Below, piece by piece: positions 27,023 to 36,642 of a DNA stretch of 64,000 nucleotides (positions are counted from its first letter, which is position 1; the number at the start of each line of letters is the position of its first letter). Origin of the DNA: CAZHPA01 sp964533945 (GTDB lineage: Bacteria; Bacillota; Clostridia; Lachnospirales; WRBF01); the NCBI GenBank assembly GCA_964533945.1, contig CAZHPA010000005.1:19203-83202 (forward strand). The letters are read 5' to 3'. The notes below the pieces were generated by a model. The model did no database searches. It had not been told where the DNA came from and saw nothing but the letters and a program-made list of their open reading frames with translations. A program made the translations under genes and the position numbers.

Positions 27023-29101
27023 ATGAAAAGTTATTCTGCAAAAGAAATTCGCAACGTTGCCGTTTTAGGACATAGCGGCTGCGGCAAAACATCAATAATC
27101 GAGGCAGTGCTTAATGTTTGCGGACTTACAACAAGACTTGGAAAAGTTGAAGATGGCAATACAATAAGCGATTATGACCCCGAAGAAATTCGCAGAAAAG
27201 TTTCAATTAGTACATCAATTATACCTGTTGAGTGGTTGAACAATAAAATAAACTTTCTTGATACACCCGGCTATTTTGATTTTGTTGGAGAAGTTAAACA
27301 AGCGCTATCTGTTGCCGATTTGGCTTTAATTGTTGTTTCGGCAAAATCTGGAATTGAAGTTGGAACAGAAAAAGCGTGGGAATATGCGGAACAACTTGGC
27401 ATTCCTAAAATAATTTTTGTAAACGGAATGGACGATGAAAACGCCGATTTTGACAAAGTTGTAGAACAATTAAAATCAGTTTTTGGCAAAAGCATTGCCC
27501 CGTTGCAAGTTCCTTTCAAAGAAAACAACAAGTTTGTTGGCTATATTAACTCAATTAAAAAAGAAGGAAGAAGATTTGTTGGTGGTAAAAACGAGCCTTG
27601 TTCTGTTCCTCCTGGAATGGAAGATGCTGTTGATGAAGCACGCCTAATGATTGAAGAAGCTGTTGCAGAAACAGACGACGATTTAATGGAAAAATTCTTT
27701 AATGAAGAGCGCTTTACTGTTGATGAACTTAAGCAAGGGGTTGCAAGAGGCGTTTTGACTCGTGAAGTTAGCCCTGTTATATGTGGCTCTGCGGCACAAA
27801 ACATTGGTATGCGTGGACTTTTAAACAGCTTAATTGCATTTATGCCGCCTGCTTCTGAATTGCGTCCTTTGGTTTTGGCAAAAGACTTCAAAACAGGCGA
27901 GGAAATTGAAGTTAAATGTGACGAAAGTTCCCCTGTTTCTGCTTTTGTGTTTAAAACAATTGCAGACCCATATGTTGGGCGTTTAAGCTTATTTAGGGTA
28001 ATTTCCGGCGTAATTAAAAAAGACACATTGCTTTTCAATCCACGACAAGAAAAAGACGAAAAACCGGGGCATATTTACATTATGCGAGGAAAAGAACAAA
28101 TTGAAGTTAGCGAACTACGTGCAGGCGATATTGGAGCTGTTGCAAAGCTTCAAAGCGTTGGCACTCAAGATACACTTTGCTCTAAAGACAAGCCTGTTTT
28201 ACTTAAAGAAATAGAATTTCCGGAATCATTAATGTCTATGGCTATAGTTCCAAAAGGAAAAGGCGACGAAGATAAAATTAGTCAAGCCCTTTCAAAATTG
28301 CTTGAAGAAGATAAAACCCTTAAATTTGAAGTTAATACAGAAACAAAGCAGTCTGTTGTTTCGGGAGTTGGCGATAACCAATTAGATGTTTTGGTTAACA
28401 AATTAAAAACACGCTATAAGCTAGATGTTGAATTACTTACGCCAATTGTTCCGTATCGTGAAGTTATTAAAGGCAAAGTTAAAGTTCAAGGCAAATACAA
28501 AAAGCAATCGGGTGGGCATGGGCAATACGGTGACGTTCATATGGAATTTGAGCCTTCCCACGATTTAACTACTCAATATATATTCGAGGAAAAAATATTT
28601 GGAGGAGCAGTTCCCCGTCAATATTTCCCCGCTGTTGAAAAAGGCATTCAAGAATGCGTTAAAGCAGGCCCACTTGCAGGCTATCCTGTTGTTGGCATAA
28701 AAACAACGCTTGTTGATGGCTCGTATCACCCTGTTGATTCTTCTGAAATGGCGTTTAAAATGGCGGCAACTCAAGCATTTAAAGATGCCTTTATGAAGGC
28801 AAAACCAGCATTGTTAGAACCAATTGCAAAAGTTGAAGTAATTGTTCCCGATGATTACACAGGTGATATTATGGGCGACTTGAACAAAAGACGTGGTAGA
28901 ATTTTGGGCATGGACAAAGAAGGCAAAAAGCAAAAGATTTCAGCAGAAGTGCCTTTGGCAGAAATGTTTAAATATGCAACCGATTTGCGTTCTATAACTC
29001 AAGGCAGAGGAATGTTTACATTAAAGTTTGAACGTTATGATGAAGCACCAAATGACGTTCAACAAAAAGTTATTGAAGCAAGGAAAAAAGAATTGGCTTA
29101 G
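27023..29101 (+). CDS. EF-G-like GTPase (FusA2 group)
   Basis: 692 residues with all EF-G domains. G1 is GHSGCGKT (about 16-23), G3 DTPGYFD; the G4 NKxD motif is altered to NGMD, which is a trait of the second EF-G-like group rather than of FusA. Domain IV (GGHGQYGDVHMEFEP) and domain V are present. A role in translation under stress or ribosome rescue is assumed for the group, without firm proof. AGGAGG precedes the ATG at 27023; the TTG at 26963 lacks one. Confidence 0.88.
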   Translation: MKSYSAKEIRNVAVLGHSGCGKTSIIEAVLNVCGLTTRLGKVEDGNTISDYDPEEIRRKVSISTSIIPVEWLNNKINFLDTPGYFDFVGEVKQALSVADLALIVVSAKSGIEVGTEKAWEYAEQLGIPKIIFVNGMDDENADFDKVVEQLKSVFGKSIAPLQVPFKENNKFVGYINSIKKEGRRFVGGKNEPCSVPPGMEDAVDEARLMIEEAVAETDDDLMEKFFNEERFTVDELKQGVARGVLTREVSPVICGSAAQNIGMRGLLNSLIAFMPPASELRPLVLAKDFKTGEEIEVKCDESSPVSAFVFKTIADPYVGRLSLFRVISGVIKKDTLLFNPRQEKDEKPGHIYIMRGKEQIEVSELRAGDIGAVAKLQSVGTQDTLCSKDKPVLLKEIEFPESLMSMAIVPKGKGDEDKISQALSKLLEEDKTLKFEVNTETKQSVVSGVGDNQLDVLVNKLKTRYKLDVELLTPIVPYREVIKGKVKVQGKYKKQSGGHGQYGDVHMEFEPSHDLTTQYIFEEKIFGGAVPRQYFPAVEKGIQECVKAGPLAGYPVVGIKTTLVDGSYHPVDSSEMAFKMAATQAFKDAFMKAKPALLEPIAKVEVIVPDDYTGDIMGDLNKRRGRILGMDKEGKKQKISAEVPLAEMFKYATDLRSITQGRGMFTLKFERYDEAPNDVQQKVIEARKKELA

Positions 29102-29107
29102 AAAAAC

Positions 29108-29147
29108 GGGCGGCGGTCAAAAACTTAAAATTAAGTTAATGCCGCCC
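29108..29147 (+). terminator. Terminator after EF-G-like gene
   Basis: GGGCGGC pairs with GCCGCCC across a loop that itself contains AACTTAA/TTAAGTT. Followed by ATTTATAAT, a weak T stretch; between convergent genes. Confidence 0.65.
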
Positions 29148-29158
29148 ATTTATAATGT

Positions 29159-29761
29159 TCATTTAATCTTTCCAATAATTTCTATCTCTCCGCCGGCCTT
29201 ATAGCTTCCCGTGCAATTGTATGCCCATCTTCCTTTGGAAAGCTTTATTTCTTCAGACGTGTTAGCAGAACCAATTGCAAACGCTTCAACTTGCTGGCCT
29301 TTGGGATTAAAGAAATATAAATTCACGTTTCCGTCGATATTAGAGTTAATTTCTAAAACTAATGTTTGATTGTCTTTTGCTTCAAAAAAACCTGATGAAA
29401 TTATTCTATCACCTTGACTTCTTAAAGCCATAATAACATTTTCTTCAACGTTTTCGGAATTGCTTTTGCTAATATTTTTACTTGAAGTTAAATCAACAGA
29501 ATTATTTTTCTCATTCCAATTAACATCATACCCTATATGTTCAAGTATTTCTCTAACCGGCATATATAACTTTGAATCTTTTTCGCCATCTTTAACAATT
29601 GAAACAAGCGAATTGTTTAAAGGAATTTGCTTTCCATCAAGCGTTACTGTAGTGTTACTAAAATTAGCCTTTTTAATTCCGCCGGCAGCAAATGCCGTTG
29701 TAATTCCAACGCTTCCAATTAAAATTCCGGCAACTAAGCTTTTTAGATGAAACTTTTTCAT
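29159..29761 (-). CDS. Secreted protein with copper-amine-oxidase-like N-terminal domain
   Basis: 200 residues. Signal peptide at 1-26 (MKKFHLKSLVAG... AFAAG). Residues 35-95 match the copper amine oxidase N-terminal-like fold common in clostridial surface proteins (VTLDGKQIPLNN, LYMPVREILEHIGYDVNWNEKNNSVDL). The remainder is a beta-rich domain. No copper enzyme function is implied; the module is structural in these proteins. Its own gene start is followed upstream by a terminator from nagB. Confidence 0.8.
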   Translation of the reverse strand: MKKFHLKSLVAGILIGSVGITTAFAAGGIKKANFSNTTVTLDGKQIPLNNSLVSIVKDGEKDSKLYMPVREILEHIGYDVNWNEKNNSVDLTSSKNISKSNSENVEENVIMALRSQGDRIISSGFFEAKDNQTLVLEINSNIDGNVNLYFFNPKGQQVEAFAIGSANTSEEIKLSKGRWAYNCTGSYKAGGEIEIIGKIK

Positions 29762-29796
29762 AAAATACCCCCAAGCTCTAAAAATATAAACAACCT

Positions 29797-29823
29797 AAAA
29801 AGGCAATCAAAGACTGCCTTTTT
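29797..29823 (-). terminator. Terminator downstream of nagB
   Basis: AAAAAGGCA/TGCCTTTTT hairpin, 9 bp, ending in T runs on both strands; serves nagB on the minus strand. Confidence 0.8.
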
Positions 29824-29854
29824 GTTAATTTGAATTAAATTTTTAATTAAGATT

Positions 29855-30562
29855 TTAGTCAGCAAAAATAACTGTAACATCATTATGATATTGTAATACA
29901 GAAGCAGGGTTTGAAGGTGTTACAGGTTCGTTAAATGCTTTTTCAAGCATTTCTTTCTTTTCTGCGCCATTAGCAACTAACAAAATGCTTTTTGCTCTCA
30001 TAATTGTACCAATACCCATAGTTATGGCAGTTTTAGGTACTTCATCTTTGCTGTTATAAAAACGTGCATTAGCTTCTATTGTGTCTTCTGTTAATTTAAC
30101 TTGATGTGTTGCAACTGAAAAAACTTCTTCTGGTTCATTAAAAGCAATATGTCCGTTTCTTCCAATTCCTAAAAGCTGTAAATCAACGCCGCCTTTTTCT
30201 TTAATTTTTTGCTCGTATTCTGCACAGTTTTTGCAGCAGTCGTCGCCAATGCCGCTTGGAATGTATATTTTGTCTTCGGAAATGTTAATGTGGTTAAATA
30301 ATTGTTCGTGCATAAAAGCATAGTAGCTGTTTGGATCTGTTATTGGAACGCCCCAATATTCATCTAAGTTAAATGATGTAACGCCGCTAAAATCAACTAT
30401 GCCTGCTTTATATAACTCAATTAATTGTTTATATGTTCCGACAGGAGAGCTTCCTGTTGCAAAGCCCAAAACCGAGTTTGGATTTTTAAGCACTTGTGCT
30501 GCTATTATTGTTGCTGCTTTTTTGCTTAAATCTTCATAGCTTTTTGCTTTAATAAATACCAT
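29855..30562 (-). CDS. nagB: Glucosamine-6-phosphate deaminase
   Basis: 235 residues, slightly shorter than E. coli NagB, the typical Firmicutes length. It converts glucosamine 6-phosphate to fructose 6-phosphate and ammonia. Signatures: GFATGSSPVGTYKQL, SFNLDEYWG with the catalytic aspartate, and LLGIGRNGHIAFNEP with the catalytic histidine. It serves amino-sugar catabolism together with the murQ/mupG genes 5-8 kb away; nagA is not in the window. Confidence 0.94.
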   Translation of the reverse strand: MVFIKAKSYEDLSKKAATIIAAQVLKNPNSVLGFATGSSPVGTYKQLIELYKAGIVDFSGVTSFNLDEYWGVPITDPNSYYAFMHEQLFNHINISEDKIYIPSGIGDDCCKNCAEYEQKIKEKGGVDLQLLGIGRNGHIAFNEPEEVFSVATHQVKLTEDTIEANARFYNSKDEVPKTAITMGIGTIMRAKSILLVANGAEKKEMLEKAFNEPVTPSNPASVLQYHNDVTVIFAD

Positions 30563-30611
30563 ACACTAATTCCCCTTTAATCTATATTTTTATTAAGAAT
30601 TTAAAAGCCGA

Positions 30612-30643
30612 AAAGCCGACTTCCAAAAAAGGCAGTCGGCTTT
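30612..30643 (-). terminator. Terminator of tRNA-Arg
   Basis: AAAGCCGACT pairs with AGTCGGCTTT; read on the minus strand it is followed by TCGGCTTTTAA. Confidence 0.75.
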
Positions 30644-30645
30644 AA

Positions 30646-30719
30646 CGTACGCAAAAGGATTTGAACCCTCGACCTTCTGGTCCGTAGCCAGACGCTCTAT
30701 CCAGCTGAGCTATGCGTAC
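30646..30719 (-). tRNA. tRNA-Arg (anticodon ACG)
   Basis: On the minus strand: acceptor GTACGCA/TGCGTAC, D arm GCTCAGCTGGATAGAGC, anticodon stem TCTGG/CCAGA with loop CTACGGA giving ACG, T loop TTCAAAT. A34 in this tRNA is normally converted to inosine. CCA is not encoded. Confidence 0.94.
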
Positions 30720-30739
30720 ATATTGCATTAATTACTACA

Positions 30740-30780
30740 TATGGCACGAACGAATAAAAGACGTTCGGTTGCTATGAATT
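30740..30780 (+). repeat. Dispersed hairpin repeat, copy 1
   Basis: Stem CGAACG (30747-30752)/CGTTCG (30762-30767), followed by GCTATGAAT. The minus strand at 62721-62764 has the same stem, a similar A-rich loop and the same GCTATGAAT, within intergenic DNA. It lies in the 280-nt gap before the GH123-like gene, in which I see no clear promoter apart from a TATAAT-like sequence near 30906. Confidence 0.6.
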
Positions 30781-31000
30781 GCTACAACGTTTAATATTAT
30801 AGCACATGAAAAATGTGTTGGCAACAGCTTTTACACAAAATATTTATTTTCATCATAATACATAAAATATTATATAAATATAGGCGTAATATGTTAGTAT
30901 TTACTAATATAATATTTTTAATTTTAAAATACTTATATACAAATGTAAAAAAATATGATACTTTTGTTAAGAATATACATTAAGTTTAGGAGGGGAATGT

Positions 31001-34000
31001 GTGGGGAAGAAATTTTTTAGCCTTTTGTTATCTTTAATAATGGTTTTTGGAGTTTTTAATGTTACAGCATTTTCTAATATTGAAAATGTTGAAACAATTA
31101 TTAATGATTTTACAATAGGCGACAACATTAATCAATTTAAGTTTTACGGAAATTGGGGTACAAGCACAGGCTACCCTGATAGCTTTTATAATGGTGATGA
31201 ACATTGGACAAGAAGAACAGATGACCAAACTACAATGTCGTACACAATTAGGTTTTTTGGGAACGGAATTAAAGTTTATGGCAATAAAGACGTTGCACAT
31301 GGAGTTGCAAACGTTAGCATTGACAGCGGAGAAGTTTTTGAAGTTGATTTAAGCAATTCAACAAGACTTTCTAAAGTGTTATTATTTGAAGTTTTGGATT
31401 TAGAAGAAGGCGAGCACACTTTAACTTTTGTGGGTGCAAATAAGCGTGGGCAATTTAGCGACGCAACAGGAATGGCGCTTCAAGTTGATTATGCAGTTAT
31501 TTTACACAAGCCTTATGTTGCAACCGATATTTTAATTGATGAGCATATTAATATGTTTGAGTTAGGTGAAAAACAGCTTACGTTTTCTGTTGTTCCAAGT
31601 TTTGCTTCAGTATCAGACATAGCTTATTTGTCGGAAGATGAAAATATTGCAAAAGTTTCTTCAAGCGGTGTTGTTACAGGCGTTTCGCAAGGGACTACAG
31701 CAATTACAATTTCTTCTGCAGCTGCAGGAATAAGCAAAACTGTTAAAATTAATGTGCTTAAAGCACCAAGTGCAGCTCATGTTATAGTTGGTAACAGTAA
31801 CATTCACTATACGCAAAACTTATATGAACAAGTTGTTAATACTATAAATAACATAGAAAAAGCTTATGCGTGGAAAAACGACAAAATAAATTCTGAATTA
31901 GTTATTGCATCAATACAGCCTTTAACTAACGTTACTGTTACGGCAAGCGATTTTATATCAAATGCACAAACTTTATCTAAAGACAGTATTAAAGTTAACT
32001 ACATAAAAGAAGTTAAAGGAAATCCGGCATATGGAATGGGTGTTGAACCCAAACCGCTATTTCCCGATATAATTGATACCGACGGCAATACACCAATTAA
32101 CATAGCTGCAAATAGGCTTCAACCTGTTTGGATTGAAATTAATACACCTAAAAATGCAAAGGCAGGAATTTATAGTGGGAAAATTTTTGTTAGTGCAGCA
32201 GAGCTTTTAGAGCCTATTGAAATTAATTACACACTTGAAATTTTAGACATAACCATGCCGGAAACAAGTGAATATAGCTTATCAATTGAGGCGTGGCAAT
32301 ATCCAGACAGCGTTGCAGCACACTACCAAGTTGCGCCGTGGTCTGAAGAGCATATTAACATACTTAAAAAACAAGCGATTATGGCTAAAGAATTTGCTTC
32401 AAACCAAATAACCGTACCTTTAGTTGATACTCCGTGGATTTCAGCCGGAGGCATAGACCAAACATACACTCCAACATCTGGAATGGTTAAGTGGGTTAAA
32501 GCGGCAAACGGAACATTAACATTCGATTTTTCAATTATGGATAAATGGATTGAGCTTAACATGGAAACTGGAAATGTTGATAAAATTGCACTTTTTGGAA
32601 TGATTCCTTGGTCTACTCCATACTCATTTTATGATGCTAATAACAATAAAACTATAGAGCATATAAGCGTTGGAAGTGCTAGGTGGGTTGAAGTTTGGAC
32701 GGCTTTTCTTGAAGCTTTTGTGCCCCATATGGAACAAAAAGGCTGGTTTAATAAATGCTATATGGCAGCAGACGAAAGAAGTAAAGAACAAATGCTTGCA
32801 ATGATTAACTTAATTGCCAAATTTCCTAGTTTGGATGGAAAAATACTTAAAAAATCATTCGCTCTTGACCATTTCGACGGAGAATACGCAAGCGTTTCTG
32901 CTGAAGCAGATGCCGTTTTTGTTGGATATAGTGCAGTAGCAAACAACACTTCTGCGTATGAAGCATTTAAAAATATGCGTGAGGCAAGCAGCGAAAAGCA
33001 ATATACAACAGGTATATACACTTGCACAGGAATGTTTCCGAATAGTTTTACATATAGTATGCCTGGTGAAAGCTATTACACTATGCTTTATACGGGAGCC
33101 AAAGGCGCAAACGGCTATTTACGTTGGGCTTTAGACGCATATGTAGCAGACCCTTTGCGTGATACATCGCACAGACTTTTTGAATCCGGCGATTGCTTTT
33201 TAATATATCCTGATGAAGTGCAAAATAAGTTAAACCCAACAACAAAATTTTCCGTTAGACTAAGAAAGTTAATAGAAGGAAATAGCGATGTTAACAAACT
33301 TAGATATATTGCAAAAAATTCGGAAGTTTTAAAAGAAGACGTTAGCAAAGTTTTTGCAAGTGTTAAAAATGGGTATTCTCAAACAGGTGGCGGCAATGCT
33401 TCTGCCGAAACTAAAGCTTTACTTCCTTCTGATATGGATAAAATAAAACAGCAAATTTTTGAGATTTCTAAAAAATATGAAGCTATTAATCCTGATAATA
33501 ATGAGCAAATGAAGCTGGAAGTATTTAATGCAAAAGGCACGCTTGGCAAAGAAGTTGTTGTAACAGTTAAATTATTAAATAATAGCGGAGTTAGCTCAGG
33601 AAGATTTAGGCTTTTATATGACAATTCTAAATTAACCCCTATTTCATATGAAAAATTTGGAATGTTTGATAGCAATGTATTTACTTCAAACATTGACAGC
33701 GGCGCAAGTCTTGAAAGTCTTGAATTTGTTACTTTTGCTTGGGGAAATAGCTTTGATGTATTTGATAATGGAGAAATAAAAATTAAGTTTAAAATAAGCG
33801 ATAAAGCTAATGTTACATTAATTCCTATCACTATAGGATATACAGACTTTTCAAATGATGCTTATGAAAAAATTGATGTTTTATGTGTTGATGGTGAAGT
33901 TGAAGTTACAGACATTCTTTATGGAGATATTTATGAAGACGGCGTTGTTAATGCTAGAGACTTAACAAGGCTTTTGCAATATCTTGCCCATTGGAACATT

Positions 34001-34117
34001 GAACTTTCTGAAAGAGAATTACAAGCAGCAGACGTATGCAAAGATGGAGAAATTAACGGAAACGACTTAGTAAGGCTTTTGCAGTATTTGGCTGAATGGG
34101 ATGTTTTGCTTGGATAA
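31001..34117 (+). CDS. Secreted GH123-like glycosidase with cohesin-like and dockerin modules
   Basis: 1038 residues. A signal peptide of about 24 residues is followed by a beta-sandwich of carbohydrate-binding look (about 30-165), a Big_2-type domain (about 170-250), and a large catalytic region resembling DUF4091/GH123 (about 330-790). GH123 enzymes are beta-N-acetylgalactosaminidases that use neighbouring Asp and Glu residues; here Asp591-Glu592 in YMAADERSK fits. A cohesin-like module (about 835-970) and a type I dockerin with two calcium-binding repeats (about 975-1038, GDIYEDG and DVCKDGEINGND) end the protein. Having both modules could allow chain formation. GTG start behind AGGAGGGG. 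Enzyme assignment is inference from motif and layout. Confidence 0.8.
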   Translation: MGKKFFSLLLSLIMVFGVFNVTAFSNIENVETIINDFTIGDNINQFKFYGNWGTSTGYPDSFYNGDEHWTRRTDDQTTMSYTIRFFGNGIKVYGNKDVAHGVANVSIDSGEVFEVDLSNSTRLSKVLLFEVLDLEEGEHTLTFVGANKRGQFSDATGMALQVDYAVILHKPYVATDILIDEHINMFELGEKQLTFSVVPSFASVSDIAYLSEDENIAKVSSSGVVTGVSQGTTAITISSAAAGISKTVKINVLKAPSAAHVIVGNSNIHYTQNLYEQVVNTINNIEKAYAWKNDKINSELVIASIQPLTNVTVTASDFISNAQTLSKDSIKVNYIKEVKGNPAYGMGVEPKPLFPDIIDTDGNTPINIAANRLQPVWIEINTPKNAKAGIYSGKIFVSAAELLEPIEINYTLEILDITMPETSEYSLSIEAWQYPDSVAAHYQVAPWSEEHINILKKQAIMAKEFASNQITVPLVDTPWISAGGIDQTYTPTSGMVKWVKAANGTLTFDFSIMDKWIELNMETGNVDKIALFGMIPWSTPYSFYDANNNKTIEHISVGSARWVEVWTAFLEAFVPHMEQKGWFNKCYMAADERSKEQMLAMINLIAKFPSLDGKILKKSFALDHFDGEYASVSAEADAVFVGYSAVANNTSAYEAFKNMREASSEKQYTTGIYTCTGMFPNSFTYSMPGESYYTMLYTGAKGANGYLRWALDAYVADPLRDTSHRLFESGDCFLIYPDEVQNKLNPTTKFSVRLRKLIEGNSDVNKLRYIAKNSEVLKEDVSKVFASVKNGYSQTGGGNASAETKALLPSDMDKIKQQIFEISKKYEAINPDNNEQMKLEVFNAKGTLGKEVVVTVKLLNNSGVSSGRFRLLYDNSKLTPISYEKFGMFDSNVFTSNIDSGASLESLEFVTFAWGNSFDVFDNGEIKIKFKISDKANVTLIPITIGYTDFSNDAYEKIDVLCVDGEVEVTDILYGDIYEDGVVNARDLTRLLQYLAHWNIELSERELQAADVCKDGEINGNDLVRLLQYLAEWDVLLG

Positions 34118-34188
34118 TATTAATTGTTTTATTTCAAGCAGATTATATAATTAGAAAATAAACCTCTTCATAAATTACTTTAAACTAA

Positions 34189-34234
34189 AACCCTGTAAAT
34201 ATGACTTTGTCATACTACAGGGTTCCTTTTATTT
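34189..34234 (+). terminator. Terminator after GH123-like gene
   Basis: AACCCTGTA pairs with TACAGGGTT, with inner ATGAC/GTCAT, followed by CCTTTTATTTT. Convergent with murP, so may serve both. Confidence 0.85.
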
Positions 34235-34261
34235 TAGTACTGTTTTACTAATACCATTAGG

Positions 34262-35686
34262 CTAAACATTTGCAACTAAATCGTCTTTTATAAATAAATA
34301 AGTAATTAAAAATCCGCCAATATAAGAAATTAAAATACCTATTGTATAATTAAGCATAGAACCCGGCTGCATTAACGGAATTGCAACTATCCCTGAAGGT
34401 CCCCATGCTGTTGCCATTACCTTAGTTAGCATTACATAAGCACCACCAAAACCTGCGCCTAATCCAGCTGTTATAAATGGTTTTCCAAGAGGAAGTGTTA
34501 CACCATAAATAAGCGGTTCGCCAACGCCTAAAATACCTGCAGGAAGTGCGCCTGTTATAACTTGTTTAATTCTTACGTTATTAACTTTTTTAGCTTTTAA
34601 ATATATAGCTATAGCTGCTCCAACTTGCCCTGCCCCTGCCATTGCCAAAACAGGAAATAGTGATACGCCGCCCATTTGTTCAAGTTGTACTGCATAAATT
34701 GGTATAAGCCCGTGATGCAGCCCCAAAAGAACCATTGGTAAAAATGCTGCTGATAACACATAGCCAGAAATTACACTTACAACAGGGTTTTGAGAATTAA
34801 TAATAACGCTTAACGCTGCCACAAGCCAATCGGATACAAAGCCCGAAATTGGCATTATTGCAAAGACAAATACTACACCAACTATAATTAAGCTTAAAAG
34901 CGGAGTTACTATTAAATCTAAAACATCGGGAGTTCTTTTTCTTATAAATTTTTCTACTTTTGCAAGAACCCAAACGCCTACTACAACACCTATAATACCG
35001 CCTTTTCCTGTTGTTAATATTGATTTAAGGGCGTTGTCTGCGTTATATAGCCCAACCATTTCTGAAATTTGATTAATTTGCGCCATTATTGACATTGCGC
35101 CAACCATACCGCCCAATGCTTCTGTTGCGCCGAATTTTTTAGCTGAATTTACGCCTGTGAATATTGCAAAATAGCTTAAAAATGAACCGCCTGCAAGCCC
35201 GCACATAAGCTTTGTTAAGCTCCAGAAAGTGCTTTCAGCACTTAATGCACCTGTGTTTTGCATTGTTCCAAGAAGGCTTGAAAGACCGTTAAAAATACCG
35301 GCAGCTATAATTGCAGGTATGAGAGGAATAAAAATTTCGCCGATTGTTCTTAAAGCGCTTTTAAGAGGGTTTTCTTTTTGTGCGCTTTTTAAGGCGGTTT
35401 TATTTTCTTTCCAATCATCTGTTACGGCTGCATCTCTTGTTAGGTTAAACTCTTCAACCATTGTGTCGCATAGTTTTTTTGCTTTTCCGGGTCCAACAAT
35501 AATTTGTGTTGTTACGCCTTCAACTAAACCTAAAACTCCTTGTGTATTTTTAATACCTTGAAAATCAGCTTTTGCGTTGTCTTTTAATTTAATTCTAAGC
35601 CTTGTCATACAATTTGTTATTGTTTGTATATTTTCTTTTCCGCCGCAAAGATTAAGAATAATTTTGCCAAGTTCGCTATTTGTCAT
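34262..35686 (-). CDS. murP: PTS EIIBC permease, probably for MurNAc or MurNAc-GlcNAc
   Basis: 474 residues. EIIB domain with phospho-cysteine Cys26 (TITNCMTRLRIKL), then an EIIC domain with about ten hydrophobic segments including GVGEPLIYGV. No EIIA domain is fused, as in MurP, which borrows the glucose EIIA. Substrate is inferred from the adjacent murQ, murR and mupG. ATG 35686 has GAGGTG upstream; the GTG codons above belong to the leader. Ends within the convergent terminator region. Confidence 0.88.
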   Translation of the reverse strand: MTNSELGKIILNLCGGKENIQTITNCMTRLRIKLKDNAKADFQGIKNTQGVLGLVEGVTTQIIVGPGKAKKLCDTMVEEFNLTRDAAVTDDWKENKTALKSAQKENPLKSALRTIGEIFIPLIPAIIAAGIFNGLSSLLGTMQNTGALSAESTFWSLTKLMCGLAGGSFLSYFAIFTGVNSAKKFGATEALGGMVGAMSIMAQINQISEMVGLYNADNALKSILTTGKGGIIGVVVGVWVLAKVEKFIRKRTPDVLDLIVTPLLSLIIVGVVFVFAIMPISGFVSDWLVAALSVIINSQNPVVSVISGYVLSAAFLPMVLLGLHHGLIPIYAVQLEQMGGVSLFPVLAMAGAGQVGAAIAIYLKAKKVNNVRIKQVITGALPAGILGVGEPLIYGVTLPLGKPFITAGLGAGFGGAYVMLTKVMATAWGPSGIVAIPLMQPGSMLNYTIGILISYIGGFLITYLFIKDDLVANV

Positions 35687-35734
35687 GATTTTACACCTCA
35701 CTTTTTTTATGTTATGCCCTACAAATTAAATAAA

Positions 35735-36628
35735 CTAAATAATTGCTTTTCTAATATGTCCGCTTGCATTATTAAGTTTTTCTTTGGCAGCTTCTGCACT
35801 ACAATTTAAAAGTATCATTACAATTGCAAGTTTAGCGCTTCCTTCAGCTTCTTGTAATTTTTGCTTTGCCGTTTCTCTATCGGTATCTGTTGCAGACATT
35901 ACAATATTTTCTGCACGGGTTTTTAATTTTTCATTAGTTTGCATTACATCTACCATAAAGTTTTTATATACTTTTCCGAATCCAACCATAGAAGCGGTTG
36001 AAATCATGTTAAGTATCATTTTTTGTGCTGTTCCGGCTTTAAGCCTTGTTGAACCTGTTAAAACTTCGGGTCCTGTTACAGCTTCGATTTTAAGCTTTGC
36101 ATATTGCCCAATTTTTGAATTATCGTTGCAAGAAATAGATACAGTTTTGCAGCCTAACGAGTTTGCATATTCTAATCCTGCGCAAATATAAGGAGTTCTT
36201 CCGCTTGCGGCAATTCCTATAACTGTGTCTTTGTTATTTAAATTAATTGCTTTTAATTCAGAAACGCCTAATTCTAGGCTATCTTCAGCACCTTCCACAG
36301 CTTTAATAAAAGCTTTTTCGCCTCCGGCTATTAACCCTACTACAAGTTCTGGTGAAACCCCAAACGTTGGTGGGCATTCGGCAGCATCTAAAACACCAAG
36401 CCTTCCACTTGTTCCTGCGCCCATATAAATTAGCCGTCCGCCTGCCTCAAAAGATTGCGTTGCCCATTTAGCAGCTTCTGCTATTTCAGGCAAAACTCCT
36501 TCTATTACTTTTGCAATTTTTGCATCTTCGCTGTTCATTACTGTTACTATTTCCAAATGGCTCATTGCATCAAGGTTTTTTGTTAATTCGTTCTGGGTTT
36601 CGGTTGCCATACCTTTTAAATCAACCAT
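35735..36628 (-). CDS. murQ: N-acetylmuramic acid 6-phosphate etherase
   Basis: 298 residues. SIS-fold lyase converting MurNAc-6-phosphate to GlcNAc-6-phosphate and lactate. Family signature: YMGAGTSGRLGVLDAAECPPTFG, plus AGGEKAF and RLKAGTAQKMILNM. GGGGGG 7 nt before the ATG at 36628 sets the start; the two upstream ATG codons overlap the binding site. Its first codons lie next to the murR stop. Confidence 0.96.
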   Translation of the reverse strand: MVDLKGMATETQNELTKNLDAMSHLEIVTVMNSEDAKIAKVIEGVLPEIAEAAKWATQSFEAGGRLIYMGAGTSGRLGVLDAAECPPTFGVSPELVVGLIAGGEKAFIKAVEGAEDSLELGVSELKAINLNNKDTVIGIAASGRTPYICAGLEYANSLGCKTVSISCNDNSKIGQYAKLKIEAVTGPEVLTGSTRLKAGTAQKMILNMISTASMVGFGKVYKNFMVDVMQTNEKLKTRAENIVMSATDTDRETAKQKLQEAEGSAKLAIVMILLNCSAEAAKEKLNNASGHIRKAII

Positions 36629-36642
36629 TACCATGCCCCCCA

